Origin: Sulfitobacter sp. THAF37
GTDB taxonomy: Bacteria; Pseudomonadota; Alphaproteobacteria; Rhodobacterales; Rhodobacteraceae
Assembly: GCF_009363555.1 (NCBI RefSeq)
Contig: NZ_CP045372.1
Span: 1,178,001-1,242,000 of the forward strand
DNA: 64,000 nt
Direction: 5' to 3'
Positions 1-8,274 of this stretch are shown here, piece by piece. Positions within the stretch are counted from its first letter, which is position 1; every line of letters begins with the position of its first letter. A model generated the notes under the pieces. The model made no database searches. It saw only the letters and a list, made by a program, of their open reading frames with translations, and was not told the DNA's origin. The position numbers and the translations under genes are program-made.

Positions 1-777
1 GTCGTCCCCATTTCCGGCCTTGCTGGCTGGCGGTTCCTGCAACGGACCTACGACACGCAGTTCGACACCTTTTCCAAGGGGGCCACGCTGCAGCGGGACG
101 CCGAGTATTTTCGGGAAAACATCGGGCAGGTACGCACGGCCGAAGACCTTACTTCGGACCGGCGCCTGATGACGGTCGCGCTCAGCGCATTCGGGCTGCA
201 GGATGATGTCGACAACCGGTATTTCATCCGAAAGGTCCTGGAGGAAGGTGTCACGAACGAAGACGCCCTCGCCAACCGTTTTTCGGACCCACGGTACCGC
301 GAGCTGTCCGAGGCATTTGGATTTGGGCCTGGAGAGTATCTGAAAACCGGTGAGGTCGATTTTGCAGAGGCGATTATCACCCGCCACCTGACCAACAGCT
401 TTGAGGTTGCGGCGGGTGAGCAGGACGCCAGCATGCGCGTGGCGCTCTATGCGCAGCGCGAACTGGCGGAGCTTGCCGGGGGGGACATGTCGAACGATGC
501 GAAATGGTTCACCGTGATGGGGGACCCGCCCATGCGGCAGTTGTTTGAAACCGCCTTCAACCTGCCCGCGGCACTGGGTCAGATCGACATCGACCAGCAA
601 TTGCAAGTGTTCAAGGATGCGGCGAAGTCGGTCCTGGGCAGCGATGATCTGAGCCTCTTTACGGCACCCGAGGCGCGCGATGACCTGATCACAAAGTTTG
701 TGGTGCGCGACCAGATCCGCAGTTTCTCGGCCGGGATGTCCGGGACGTCAATCGCGCTGACACTGTTGCAGGGCTAA
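1..777 (+). CDS. DUF1217 family flagellar-locus protein, 5'-truncated by window edge
   Basis: The frame is open from the first base, so the start lies outside the window; 258 codons are visible before the TAA. The first visible residues (G-W-x-F-L-Q-R-T-Y-D, then a run ending Y-F-R-E-N-I) and the later block around A-x-x-A-F-G-L and F-I-R-K-V-L-E-E-G are the hallmark of the DUF1217 family. No signal peptide can be judged. DUF1217 genes usually sit inside alphaproteobacterial flagellar clusters, as here beside fliI, but the molecular function is not established. It is convergent with fliI with a 24-base gap. Family call is confident; role in flagellar assembly is inference from context. Confidence 0.85.
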   Translation, partial: VVPISGLAGWRFLQRTYDTQFDTFSKGATLQRDAEYFRENIGQVRTAEDLTSDRRLMTVALSAFGLQDDVDNRYFIRKVLEEGVTNEDALANRFSDPRYRELSEAFGFGPGEYLKTGEVDFAEAIITRHLTNSFEVAAGEQDASMRVALYAQRELAELAGGDMSNDAKWFTVMGDPPMRQLFETAFNLPAALGQIDIDQQLQVFKDAAKSVLGSDDLSLFTAPEARDDLITKFVVRDQIRSFSAGMSGTSIALTLLQG

Positions 778-801
778 GCCGCGCCCGGTCCATCACAGGC
801 C

Positions 802-2148
802 TTACCGGGGTTTGCGTTGCGCAGCCTTGGCACGGCGAAAGATCAGTTCCAGCTGCCGGAAGCTGTTGGCGCATCCACCCGTTTCCGGTTTGGCCAGAAA
901 GGCGTCGAGTTCGGACCACAGAGCGACCGCCTGATCAACCTCGGCATCGGAGCCCTGCACGTACAGCCCGGCCCGAATCATCATCGCGTTCTGGTCGTAC
1001 AGGCCCAGCATCTTGCGGGTCTGCAACAACAGAGCGTTCTCAGATTCGCTGGCAGCCATTGGAAGGCTGCGGGAAACGGACTTCAACACGTCGATGGCGG
1101 GATACCGCCCGCGCTCGGCAATGGCGCGGTCCATCACGATATGTCCGTCTAGAACACCGCGCAAGATATCTGCGACCGGTTCATCCATGTCTGACCCAGC
1201 CACCAGAACGCTGAATATGGCTGTGATGTCTCCCTGGCCCTCTGCCCCCGGTCCGGCGCGTTCGCACAGGGACATGATGAGATGCGATGTGGAGGGGGGA
1301 TAGCCGCGCAGAACAGGTGCCTCGCCTGCGGCGACCGCGACTTCACGATGTGCTTCGGCAAACCGGGTGATGGAATCCATGAGCAACAGCACCGATTTTC
1401 CCTGATCTCGAAAATGTTCGGCCACGGCCATCGCGCTCCAGGCGCAGCGGCGGCGTTGCAGCGGGGACTGGTCGGATGTCGCGGTGACGATGACGGACCG
1501 TTGCAACCCAGCTTCGCCAAGCACTTCTTCGATGAAATGGCGCAATTCGCGCCCCCGTTCACCCACCAGCCCGATGACGACCACATCGGCCTCCATATGC
1601 CGTGCCAGATGACCCAAAAGGCTGCTTTTGCCTACACCGGATCCCGCAAACAGACCGACCCGCTGGCCTTCGACAATAGGAAGCAGCGTGTTGGTGACTG
1701 CCATGCTGGTTGCCACCCTTTCTCCCATCGGCCGCCGTTTGGCGGCAGGGGGTGGTGCGTTGCGCAGGTTGAGAGTGCGCGCCCCCGGAAGCAGGGGGCG
1801 ACCATCCAAGGGGCGCCCGGAAGGGTCGATGACCCGCCCGATCCAGGCATCGGAGGGAGCCAAGGTCGGGGCAGGCAGCAATACGGCACGGTCATTGAGC
1901 GCGATGCCATCCAGAGAGTCCTCTGGCAGGGTGACCAGAACGTCGCCCCGCAACTGGACGACTTCGGCCAGCAGCGGTTCGGCACCATCGCGCTGGATGG
2001 CGACGATTTCCCCGATCCGTGCGATCTGCGCCAGACCGGCGACATGGGCAACGCCACCCTCGACCCGGCAGACCCGCCCGACCGAACGCACCGGCGCGAG
2101 CCGGTCGATCAAAGCCCTCAATCCATCGAATTGTGCCGAAATTTCCAT
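802..2148 (-). CDS. fliI: Flagellum-specific ATP synthase FliI
   Basis: Cytoplasmic ATPase of the flagellar type III export apparatus, energising substrate unfolding and loading; partner of FliH and FliJ. The 448-residue protein has an N-terminal beta-barrel domain and the F1-type P-loop GSGVGKSS at about residues 169-176, followed by Walker B (LLLMDSITRFAEAHRE). The start chosen is the ATG at 2148 (MEISAQF), preceded by a GGGGAT-like ribosome site; a further in-frame start upstream would add 22 unlikely residues. It diverges from flgB across about 80 bases that contain a CtrA-like box. Length is normal for FliI. Confidence 0.96.
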   Translation of the reverse strand: MEISAQFDGLRALIDRLAPVRSVGRVCRVEGGVAHVAGLAQIARIGEIVAIQRDGAEPLLAEVVQLRGDVLVTLPEDSLDGIALNDRAVLLPAPTLAPSDAWIGRVIDPSGRPLDGRPLLPGARTLNLRNAPPPAAKRRPMGERVATSMAVTNTLLPIVEGQRVGLFAGSGVGKSSLLGHLARHMEADVVVIGLVGERGRELRHFIEEVLGEAGLQRSVIVTATSDQSPLQRRRCAWSAMAVAEHFRDQGKSVLLLMDSITRFAEAHREVAVAAGEAPVLRGYPPSTSHLIMSLCERAGPGAEGQGDITAIFSVLVAGSDMDEPVADILRGVLDGHIVMDRAIAERGRYPAIDVLKSVSRSLPMAASESENALLLQTRKMLGLYDQNAMMIRAGLYVQGSDAEVDQAVALWSELDAFLAKPETGGCANSFRQLELIFRRAKAAQRKPR

Positions 2149-2192
2149 GTGATCCCCGCCGAAGATGATCACCGTTTCTAAAGGAATCGGAG

Positions 2193-2207
2193 TTAAGCCT
2201 TGATTGA
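2193..2207. promoter_or_regulatory. Candidate CtrA box between fliI and flgB
   Basis: TTAA, seven bases, TTGA: one mismatch to the CtrA full site TTAA-N7-TTAA. It lies in the only spacer between divergent fliI and flgB, so it could serve either operon. The motif is short and degenerate, so a single site is weak evidence; the recurrence in the other flagellar spacers of this window is what supports it. Confidence 0.5.
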
Positions 2208-2230
2208 AATGCAACGAGGGAGAAGCCCCG

Positions 2231-2617
2231 ATGTTCGAGAATCTGGAAATATTCAGAATGTCCGCTGCACTGGCCAGGTACGGCGGACAAAAGCAGGCGG
2301 TTATCGCGCAGAACGTCGCAAACGCGGATACGCCCGGCTACCGGGCGCGCGATCTGCCGGCTTTTGATACCCTCTATACCCAGCGCGGCGCGTCAGCGGC
2401 ACAGAAAGCGACACGTGCAGGTCACATGAATGGTGCGCGCGAAGGGCAGGCCGCCCTTATCCCGGTCGAGGCCGGCGGGCAGGACTCGCCCAATGGGAAC
2501 CAGGTATCGCTTGAAACCGAAATGCTGAAATCGGTCGAAGCGAAACGGTCGCATGACCGGGCGCTGGCCATCTACAAATCGTCGCTGGGCATTTTGCGCA
2601 GCGCGATCCGCACATGA
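2231..2617 (+). CDS. flgB: Flagellar basal-body rod protein FlgB
   Basis: Proximal rod subunit exported through the flagellar gate. The 128-residue protein carries the rod/hook N-terminal signature A-x-N-V-A-N-A-D-T-P-G-Y at about residues 26-37 and has the short length typical of FlgB. The start used is the ATG at 2231 behind GAGGGAG; an earlier in-frame ATG at 2204 has no ribosome site. First gene of a nine-gene plus-strand operon reaching the first fliL-family gene. Confidence 0.95.
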   Translation: MFENLEIFRMSAALARYGGQKQAVIAQNVANADTPGYRARDLPAFDTLYTQRGASAAQKATRAGHMNGAREGQAALIPVEAGGQDSPNGNQVSLETEMLKSVEAKRSHDRALAIYKSSLGILRSAIRT

Positions 2618-2627
2618 GGGTGACAGG

Positions 2628-3020
2628 ATGAGCGATTTTTCCCAGGCGCTTGGCGTCTCCTCCAGCGGGCTGCGGGCGCAGGCAACCCGGCTGCGCCACC
2701 TTTCCGAAAACATCTCGAATGCGGATACGCCCGGTTATCGGCGCAAGACGATATCGTTTGAAGCGGCCCGAGGCTCTGGCGACAGCGTTGGACAGGTCAC
2801 GCCAGGCCGGGTCCGTCTGGACCGCGGGGAGCTTGAACTTATTCACGACCCAAGCCATCCGCTCGCGGATGAGACCGGTCATTACGAAGGCAGCAATGTC
2901 GACCTGCTGATCGAACTTGCCGATGCGCGGGAGGCGCAGCGCAGCTACGAGGCAAACCTCAAGATGTTCGAACAGACGAGAAAGATGTCATCGGGTTTGA
3001 TGGACCTGCTGCGGCGCTGA
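2628..3020 (+). CDS. flgC: Flagellar basal-body rod protein FlgC
   Basis: Rod subunit, 130 residues, with the N-terminal motif N-I-S-N-A-D-T-P-G-Y at about residues 28-37 and the C-terminal heptad helix (A-N-L-K-M-F-E-Q) shared by rod proteins. The ATG at 2628 follows GTGACAGG, ten bases after the flgB stop; upstream in-frame codons belong to flgB in another frame. Order flgB-flgC-fliE is the canonical rod operon. Confidence 0.95.
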   Translation: MSDFSQALGVSSSGLRAQATRLRHLSENISNADTPGYRRKTISFEAARGSGDSVGQVTPGRVRLDRGELELIHDPSHPLADETGHYEGSNVDLLIELADAREAQRSYEANLKMFEQTRKMSSGLMDLLRR

Positions 3021-3058
3021 TCCAGACCATTCCGAACATTTGAAAAAGGAGATCCAGA

Positions 3059-3346
3059 ATGGATATCAAAGGGCTTTCAGCCATCCAGAAGTATGCCGAA
3101 GCGAGACCGGCGACGGAACCCGGTGAAGGCGCGGCAACCAGTGGTGCGGTGCGCGGAGCGTTTCAGGATTTTGCCAGCACGCTGGCCCAGGCCGAAGAGA
3201 CCGCGAAGGCCTCTATGGTGGGCACCGCCGACCCACACGCGCTTGTCACGGCACTGGCCCAGACCGAACTGGTGGTCGAAACCGCCGTGACCGTCCGCAA
3301 CAAGGTTGTCGAAGCCTACCAGGAAATCCTGCGGATGCCCGTCTGA
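3059..3346 (+). CDS. fliE: Flagellar hook-basal body complex protein FliE
   Basis: Adapter joining the FliF MS ring and export gate to the proximal rod. The 95-residue protein shows the FliE C-terminal region A-L-x-Q-T-E-L-x-V-E-x-x-V-x-V-R-N-K-V-V-E-A-Y, including the conserved R-N-K-V...Y-Q-E-I-L-R-M-P-V end. A good GGAG ribosome site precedes the ATG. Its stop overlaps the fliQ start (TGATG), so translation is probably coupled. Confidence 0.95.
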   Translation: MDIKGLSAIQKYAEARPATEPGEGAATSGAVRGAFQDFASTLAQAEETAKASMVGTADPHALVTALAQTELVVETAVTVRNKVVEAYQEILRMPV

Positions 3347-3615
3347 TGCTTAATGAGGTCGTCTTCTTCGACACCCTGCGGCAAGGCATCTGGGTGGCGC
3401 TGATCATCTCCGTTCCGATCCTGACAGTTGCATTGCTGGCCGGGGTCGCCATCGGTCTGGTCCAGGCGCTGACATCAATACAGGAAATGACGCTGACCTT
3501 CGTCCCAAAACTTGCCGCCATCGCGGCGGTGTTCTGGGTGTCGATGGGGTTCATGACCCAAACGCTGGTGTCCTTCTTTCACGACCGCATCATCCCGCTG
3601 ATCATCGGAGGCTAA
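3346..3615 (+). CDS. fliQ: Flagellar export gate protein FliQ
   Basis: Small inner-membrane subunit of the FliPQR export gate. At 89 residues it has two hydrophobic segments (about 14-38 and 50-72) separated by the conserved Q-A-L-T-S-I-Q-E-M-T-L-T-F-V-P-K-L motif. fliQ lies apart from fliP (18616) and fliR (8271), as is usual in this group. Start overlaps the fliE stop by one base. Confidence 0.95.
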   Translation: MLNEVVFFDTLRQGIWVALIISVPILTVALLAGVAIGLVQALTSIQEMTLTFVPKLAAIAAVFWVSMGFMTQTLVSFFHDRIIPLIIGG

Positions 3616-3616
3616 T

Positions 3617-4327
3617 ATGGAAAATACGTCCTATACCACGTTGACCCGGCAGTCGGGCTTGATGCGGGAAATGCAGATTGTCGCAAACAACATCGCCAAT
3701 GCGGCGACGACCGGCTATCGCGCCGAGGGGCTGATTTTTTCGGAATACGTCAGACCCGTGGAAAACGGCGCGTCTTACTCCATGGGGCAAGGGAACATCT
3801 CGAGCACCTCTTTCGTACAGGGGGCGCTGACGCAAACCGGCAACCCCTTTGACATCGCGATTGAAGGTGACGGGTTCTTTCTGATCGAAACGCCGCAGGG
3901 CGAACGACTGACCCGCGGCGGAGCATTCTCTCCTTCGGCCAACGGGGATCTCGTGACCGGCGACGGTTTGCGCGTGCTCGACGCAGGGGGTGCGCCGATC
4001 TTTGTGCCGCCGGGTGTGGATATCGCCATTTCCGCCGATGGCACGCTCAGCGCGGATGGCGCGCCGCTTGGCCAGGTCGGCATTGTCCGTCCTGTCGATC
4101 CGCGGGGCCTGATCCGTGAGGATGGTGTGATGTTTCGCGCCGACGCAGGATTCGAACCCAGCCCCGATGCGCGGGTGCTGCAGGGTTTCGTCGAGAACTC
4201 GAACGTCAGCGCGATCAACCAGCTTTCCCGGATGATCCAGGTGCAGCGTGCCTACGAACTGGGACAGAGCTTTCTGGACGCCGAGGATGAGCGCGTGCGT
4301 GCCGCCCTCAAGTCCCTGATGACATGA
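3617..4327 (+). CDS. flgF: Flagellar basal-body rod protein FlgF
   Basis: Proximal rod subunit, 236 residues. N-terminal rod signature V-A-N-N-I-A-N-A-A-T-T-G-Y-R-A near residues 19-33, central F-D-I-A-I-E-G-D-G-F-F segment, and C-terminal E-N-S-N-V-S-A-I-N-Q-L-S-R-M-I-Q-V-Q-R-A-Y helix. The divergent V-R-P-V-E-N-G region and the L-S-R-M-I helix fit FlgF better than FlgG. Ribosome site GGAGG lies six bases before the ATG, itself just after the fliQ stop. Confidence 0.92.
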   Translation: MENTSYTTLTRQSGLMREMQIVANNIANAATTGYRAEGLIFSEYVRPVENGASYSMGQGNISSTSFVQGALTQTGNPFDIAIEGDGFFLIETPQGERLTRGGAFSPSANGDLVTGDGLRVLDAGGAPIFVPPGVDIAISADGTLSADGAPLGQVGIVRPVDPRGLIREDGVMFRADAGFEPSPDARVLQGFVENSNVSAINQLSRMIQVQRAYELGQSFLDAEDERVRAALKSLMT

Positions 4328-4345
4328 AAAAGAAGGAGATCGCCG

Positions 4346-5131
4346 ATGCGCGCCCTGAAAATCGCCGCGACTGGCATGTCGGCTCAGCAGATGCGGGTCG
4401 AGACAATTTCGAACAATCTCGCGAACATGTCGACCACGGGGTACAACGCGCGCCGGGCGGAGTTTGCGGATCTGCACTATCAGCAGGTGGCCCGTGCCGG
4501 GGCCGTGAATGCCTCTGATGGGACCGTGCTGCCGACTGGCGTGCAGCTGGGCCTGGGGGTCCGTCCCGCCGCCGTGTCCGTCTACCTCGCGCAGGGGTCC
4601 CTGTCGGCGACGGGCGGAGATCTGGATATCGCCATCGACGGCAAGGGCTTCCTCGAAGTCACGCTGCCCTCGGGTCAAGCGGCCTACACCCGTGACGGCG
4701 GGCTGAAGCGTACCGGTGAGGGGCTGATTGTCACCTCCGACGGCTATCCGGTAGCGCCCGAGATCGTGATCCCCGCCGACGCCCGCCAGCTGTCGATCAA
4801 CGGCGAAGGGGAGGTTTATGCCTATTTCGCGGATAATGCGGAGGGCCAGCTGCTGGGTCAGTTCAGCTTGTCCGGGTTCTCCAATCCGAAAGGCTTGGAA
4901 TCCCTCGGCGGCAACCTCTTTGCCGCAACCGAGGCTTCGGGTCCCGCCATCGTCTCTACCGCCGGACAGGACGGCTTGGGCAGTCTGCGACAAGGCTATC
5001 TGGAGGACAGTTCCGTCGATGCGGTACGCGAAGTCACCGAACTGATCGAGGCGCAGCGCGGCTATGAAATGAATGCCAAGGTGATCTCGGCCGCCGACCA
5101 GATGATGGGCGCGGCAACGCAGGTGCGCTGA
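4346..5131 (+). CDS. flgG: Distal rod protein FlgG
   Basis: Distal rod subunit that passes through the L and P rings. The 261-residue protein has R-A-L-K-I-A-A-T-G-M at the start, I-S-N-N-L-A-N-M-S-T-T-G-Y near residues 20-33, G-D-L-D-I-A-I-D-G-K-G-F centrally and the terminal V-T-E-L-I-E-A-Q-R-G-Y-E-M-N-A-K signature, all diagnostic for FlgG. AAGGAG sits seven bases upstream. The stop overlaps the flgA start (TGATG). Confidence 0.95.
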   Translation: MRALKIAATGMSAQQMRVETISNNLANMSTTGYNARRAEFADLHYQQVARAGAVNASDGTVLPTGVQLGLGVRPAAVSVYLAQGSLSATGGDLDIAIDGKGFLEVTLPSGQAAYTRDGGLKRTGEGLIVTSDGYPVAPEIVIPADARQLSINGEGEVYAYFADNAEGQLLGQFSLSGFSNPKGLESLGGNLFAATEASGPAIVSTAGQDGLGSLRQGYLEDSSVDAVREVTELIEAQRGYEMNAKVISAADQMMGAATQVR

Positions 5132-5547
5132 TGATCCGCTTTCTCCCTTTGTGTATCTTGTTCGCGATGCCGGCCCCGGCGGATACCGTCGTGCCGACCC
5201 GGACGATCCGGGCGCAATCGGTCATTGTCGATACGGATGTCACCCTGTCTGCGGCAGAGCTGCCGAACGGCTACACACGGATTGCCGATGTGGTCGGGCA
5301 GGAGGCCCGCGTCGCCCTGTATCCGGGTCGGCCAATCCGTGTTGACGATATCGGGCCACCCGCCATCGTGACGCGCAATCAACTGGTCGTCATCAATTTC
5401 TCCAGCAACGGCCTGCTGATCAGCACCGAGGGGCGTGCCCTGGAACGTGGCGCCGTGGGCGACCGGGTGCGCATCATGAACCTTTCGTCGCGCGCGACAC
5501 TCTTCGGGCAAGTCCGTCCAGACGGCACCATTCAGGTCAAGCAATAA
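5131..5547 (+). CDS. flgA: Flagella basal body P-ring formation protein FlgA
   Basis: Periplasmic chaperone for assembly of the FlgI P ring. The 138-residue product begins with a signal peptide (about residues 1-17, cleavage near PAPA-D) and is essentially one SAF domain: the segment R-T-I-R-A-Q-S-V-I and the later I-R-V-D-D-I-G-P-P-A and R-G-A-V-G-D-R-V-R-I-M-N motifs are typical. It is shorter than enterobacterial FlgA (about 220 residues), lacking the N-terminal domain, as is common in alphaproteobacteria. Confidence 0.9.
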   Translation: MIRFLPLCILFAMPAPADTVVPTRTIRAQSVIVDTDVTLSAAELPNGYTRIADVVGQEARVALYPGRPIRVDDIGPPAIVTRNQLVVINFSSNGLLISTEGRALERGAVGDRVRIMNLSSRATLFGQVRPDGTIQVKQ

Positions 5548-5557
5548 GGAAACCAAG

Positions 5558-6286
5558 ATGAATAGACTTGTATTGAGTCTGATTGCCCTGACCGCTGCTG
5601 CGGCCTGTGGGCGTAGCGATCATATCGGCAAGGCACCCTCCTTTACCGAACCGATGGAGTCGGCTGAACATGCGGCGATGATCTCGCCGGGGCTGCCCAT
5701 CCGTTTGGTAGAGGACCGTCCGGTCGATGCGTCGTCGCTATGGTCGGGAACGCGGGCGTCGCTTCTCGGTGACAGGCGCGCGGTCCAGCGCGGTGACATT
5801 CTCACCGTCGTGATCGAAATCGACGAAAAGGCCGAGATATCGAACGCCACGGACCGGTCCCGGTCTGGGTCCGAGGCGCTGGGCATTCCGGGCTTATTTG
5901 GCTTGCCGCAGCGGTTGGACCAGAAGCTGCCCGAAGGTGCTTCTTCGTCCGAGCTGGTGGGCATCAATTCGAACAGCACGTCTTCCGGCGACGGATCGGT
6001 CAAGCGCAAGGAAAAGCTGACCCTGCGTGTGGCGGCGACGGTTGTCGACGTGTTGCCCAACGGAGTATTGTCGATTGCAGGCTCACAGGAACTTCGGGTG
6101 AATTTTGAGCTGCGAGAACTGATGGTGACGGGCTACGTCCGGCCTGCGGATATCTCGCGTCAGAATGAAGTGACATACGACAAAATCGCATCGGCCCGCG
6201 TATCTTACGGCGGACGGGGCCAGATTACGGATGTCCAGCAGCCGCGGGTGGGCCAGCAGGTGCTGGACGCCGTTCTGCCATTCTGA
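5558..6286 (+). CDS. flgH: Flagellar L-ring lipoprotein FlgH
   Basis: Outer-membrane L-ring subunit, 242 residues. A lipoprotein signal ends at TAAAAC with the lipidated Cys at residue 17. Downstream features match FlgH: S-L-W-S-G near residue 60, G-D-I-L-T-V-V-I-E-I, a Ser-rich linker, and a C-terminal V-R-P-A-D-I-S-x-x-N-E-V segment followed by Y-G-G-R-G. It follows flgA by ten bases with AAGGAAA as ribosome site. Confidence 0.95.
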   Translation: MNRLVLSLIALTAAAACGRSDHIGKAPSFTEPMESAEHAAMISPGLPIRLVEDRPVDASSLWSGTRASLLGDRRAVQRGDILTVVIEIDEKAEISNATDRSRSGSEALGIPGLFGLPQRLDQKLPEGASSSELVGINSNSTSSGDGSVKRKEKLTLRVAATVVDVLPNGVLSIAGSQELRVNFELRELMVTGYVRPADISRQNEVTYDKIASARVSYGGRGQITDVQQPRVGQQVLDAVLPF

Positions 6287-6295
6287 GGAGCCGTC

Positions 6296-6793
6296 ATGTT
6301 GAGCAAGATCATTCCCGTCGTCCTGTTGCTAATCGGGTCCGGCGCAGGGGTCGGGGCCGGTATTTTCCTGCGCCCGCCCCCCGAGCCACCGACCGAAACA
6401 ATTGCGGAGACGACCGAAGAGGACCATGCAGAAGATCCACAGCCTGATCCCGACGCACCGGCGGCGGAGATGGAATACGTCAAGCTGAACAACCAGTTCG
6501 TCGTGCCCGTGGTCCAGGACAAGCAGGTCGCCGCGCTGGTCGTCATGTCGTTGAGCGTGGAGGTGCCGGAGGGGAACAAGGATGCGGTCTTTCGCCGCGA
6601 ACCCAAGTTGCGGGATGTCTTTCTACAGGTTCTGTTCGATCACGCCAACATTGGCGGGTTCAACGGCGCGTTCACCGATGGAAACAACCTTGCGGTTCTG
6701 CGCAGTGCCCTGCGCGATGTGGCGCAAAAGGCGCTGGGGAAGGAGACTGTCAAGGACGTGCTGATCCTTGAAATCGCACGCCAGGATTATTGA
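6296..6793 (+). CDS. FliL-family flagellar membrane protein (first paralogue)
   Basis: 165 residues: an N-terminal membrane segment (about 4-24), an acidic Pro-rich linker (to about 55) and a periplasmic domain beginning Y-V-K-L-N-N-Q-F-V-V-P-V and ending in a D-V-L-I-L-E-I-A-R-Q-D-Y strand. This layout and the end pattern are those of FliL-like stator-associated proteins. A second, more conventional FliL is at 15499-15984, so no symbol is assigned here. Last gene of the flgB operon; GAGGAG ribosome site. Three bases separate its stop from the opposite-strand gene. The specific role, perhaps L-ring or stator related, is unknown. Confidence 0.75.
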   Translation: MLSKIIPVVLLLIGSGAGVGAGIFLRPPPEPPTETIAETTEEDHAEDPQPDPDAPAAEMEYVKLNNQFVVPVVQDKQVAALVVMSLSVEVPEGNKDAVFRREPKLRDVFLQVLFDHANIGGFNGAFTDGNNLAVLRSALRDVAQKALGKETVKDVLILEIARQDY

Positions 6794-6796
6794 CGC

Positions 6797-7192
6797 TCAA
6801 AAGAGCGATTGGTCAATGGCCCGCAACAGCGCCTGTTTTGCCAGGCGCTGTTTCCTTGTGTCATGCGCGTCTGCCAGCAACTCATCGAGGACCAGCACCT
6901 TTCCGTAGGCCTTGCGCACTTTTGTCTGGTGATGCGCCTTGACCGCCAGCACGCGGGCAAGCTTCATGTTAAGGTCGGTTCTGGTTCGTCCCAGCCAGCC
7001 TTGCCATATCACGTCGGCGCCGAGCGACCGGTGGGTGTCGTCGGTGTTTTTTCGGGCCTCTTGCTCCATCTCGCCAAGGCGGGCCAGCTCTGTCCGCAGT
7101 GCGGTTTCTTCCGCTATGACTTGTTGCAGCTTTTGCTTTTCGCGATCATATCCGGCGCGGGTGATCCGGGCGAGCGTGGGCAGGTCTGTCAT
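6797..7192 (-). CDS. Coiled-coil flagellar-locus protein, possibly FliJ-like
   Basis: 131 residues, no signal peptide or membrane segment, rich in Lys, Gln, Glu and Arg. Long helices with coiled-coil character occupy about residues 15-50 and 80-128. It starts with ATGA overlap on the flhB stop, so it is the end of the flhA-fliR-flhB-coiled-coil operon. FliJ, the export chaperone-escort and FliI stalk, is a coiled coil of about this size and no other fliJ candidate is visible, but I see no residue signature that proves the identity. Treat FliJ as a hypothesis from size, structure and place. Confidence 0.6.
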   Translation of the reverse strand: MTDLPTLARITRAGYDREKQKLQQVIAEETALRTELARLGEMEQEARKNTDDTHRSLGADVIWQGWLGRTRTDLNMKLARVLAVKAHHQTKVRKAYGKVLVLDELLADAHDTRKQRLAKQALLRAIDQSLF

Positions 7193-8274
7193 ATCCGTCC
7201 CTTTGCCCGGTTGCGCATCGCCTCGGCAAATCGGATTGCGGCGGCGACGGCGCGATAGAATTCGGGCTCTATCTGATCACCGATGGCCACCGTGGCGTGA
7301 AGGCTGCGGGCCGTTGGCGGGTCACTGTGGATCGGCACGCCATGTTCTGCGGCCAGTTCCCTGATGGTACGGGCAACCTCGTCAACGCCCTTGGCCACGC
7401 AGACGGGCGCCTCACCGGGTAGCCTGCTCCATTTCAGGGCCACGGCGTAATGGGTCGGGTTTACCACCACCACGTCGGCAGTCGGCACATCGGCCATCAT
7501 CTGATTCTGCGCAATGGACATGGCACGCTGGCGACGCTCCTGCTTCAGATGTGGATCGCCCTCGGCCTGTTTGGTTTCATCCATAACCTCCTTTCGGGAC
7601 ATCCGGTTCTTGCGCAGGTGTTCGAAATGCTGCCAAACCGCGTCGATACCGCCGATCACGCCGGACACCAGGACCACGATAAACAGAAAGGCGACGCAGA
7701 GCTCCGCCAGCAGGGAGAGCACCAGGGTCGGCGAGGTCTGCAAGGCCCCCAGCATGTCTGGCAGGCGCAAACGGATAAAGATCGCGAGGCAGACGGAGTA
7801 GACGCAAAGTTTGGTGAAACTCTTGGCGAATTCGAACAGGCCGTTCCTTCCGAACTTGTTCTTCGCATTCGAGATCAGCGAAATCCGCGACAGCTTGGGC
7901 GCAAGTTTGGTCGGGGCGAAAACCAATGCGCGCTGGGCGACGATGGCCAGAATTACTGCGGCCGCCGGCATGGCAAAAAGCGGCGCGAGCCCCAGGACAA
8001 GCGACCCGAACAAGCCGCCAAGCACTGGCGCCGGCGCGCCGCCGAACGTCAGGTCGGCAAGGCCGGGGGCCTGGTCGATCATGACCATCAGTGCCGTACC
8101 GATGTGCCGTATCGAAGAAGGCCCGGCCATCAGCAGCGCCGCCAGCAGACCCGCGTAACCGGCCGCTGTCATGAGGTCTGTGGACTTGGCTATTTCGCCC
8201 TTTTTGCGGGCATCGAGAAGCTTCTGCGGCGTCGCCTCGAAAGACTTGTCGGTATCGTCGTCCTGACCGCTCAT
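7189..8274 (-). CDS. flhB: Flagellar export switch protein FlhB
   Basis: Inner-membrane gate component that switches export from rod/hook to filament substrates. The 361-residue protein opens with the FlhB motif D-K-S-F-E-A-T-P-Q-K-L-L-D-A-R-K-K-G, has four hydrophobic segments between about 35 and 210, and the autocleavage motif NPTH at residues 272-275 in its cytoplasmic domain. The ATG at 8274 overlaps the fliR stop (ATGA); a longer in-frame extension would be anti-conserved. Same operon as flhA and fliR. Confidence 0.96.
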   Translation of the reverse strand: MSGQDDDTDKSFEATPQKLLDARKKGEIAKSTDLMTAAGYAGLLAALLMAGPSSIRHIGTALMVMIDQAPGLADLTFGGAPAPVLGGLFGSLVLGLAPLFAMPAAAVILAIVAQRALVFAPTKLAPKLSRISLISNAKNKFGRNGLFEFAKSFTKLCVYSVCLAIFIRLRLPDMLGALQTSPTLVLSLLAELCVAFLFIVVLVSGVIGGIDAVWQHFEHLRKNRMSRKEVMDETKQAEGDPHLKQERRQRAMSIAQNQMMADVPTADVVVVNPTHYAVALKWSRLPGEAPVCVAKGVDEVARTIRELAAEHGVPIHSDPPTARSLHATVAIGDQIEPEFYRAVAAAIRFAEAMRNRAKGRI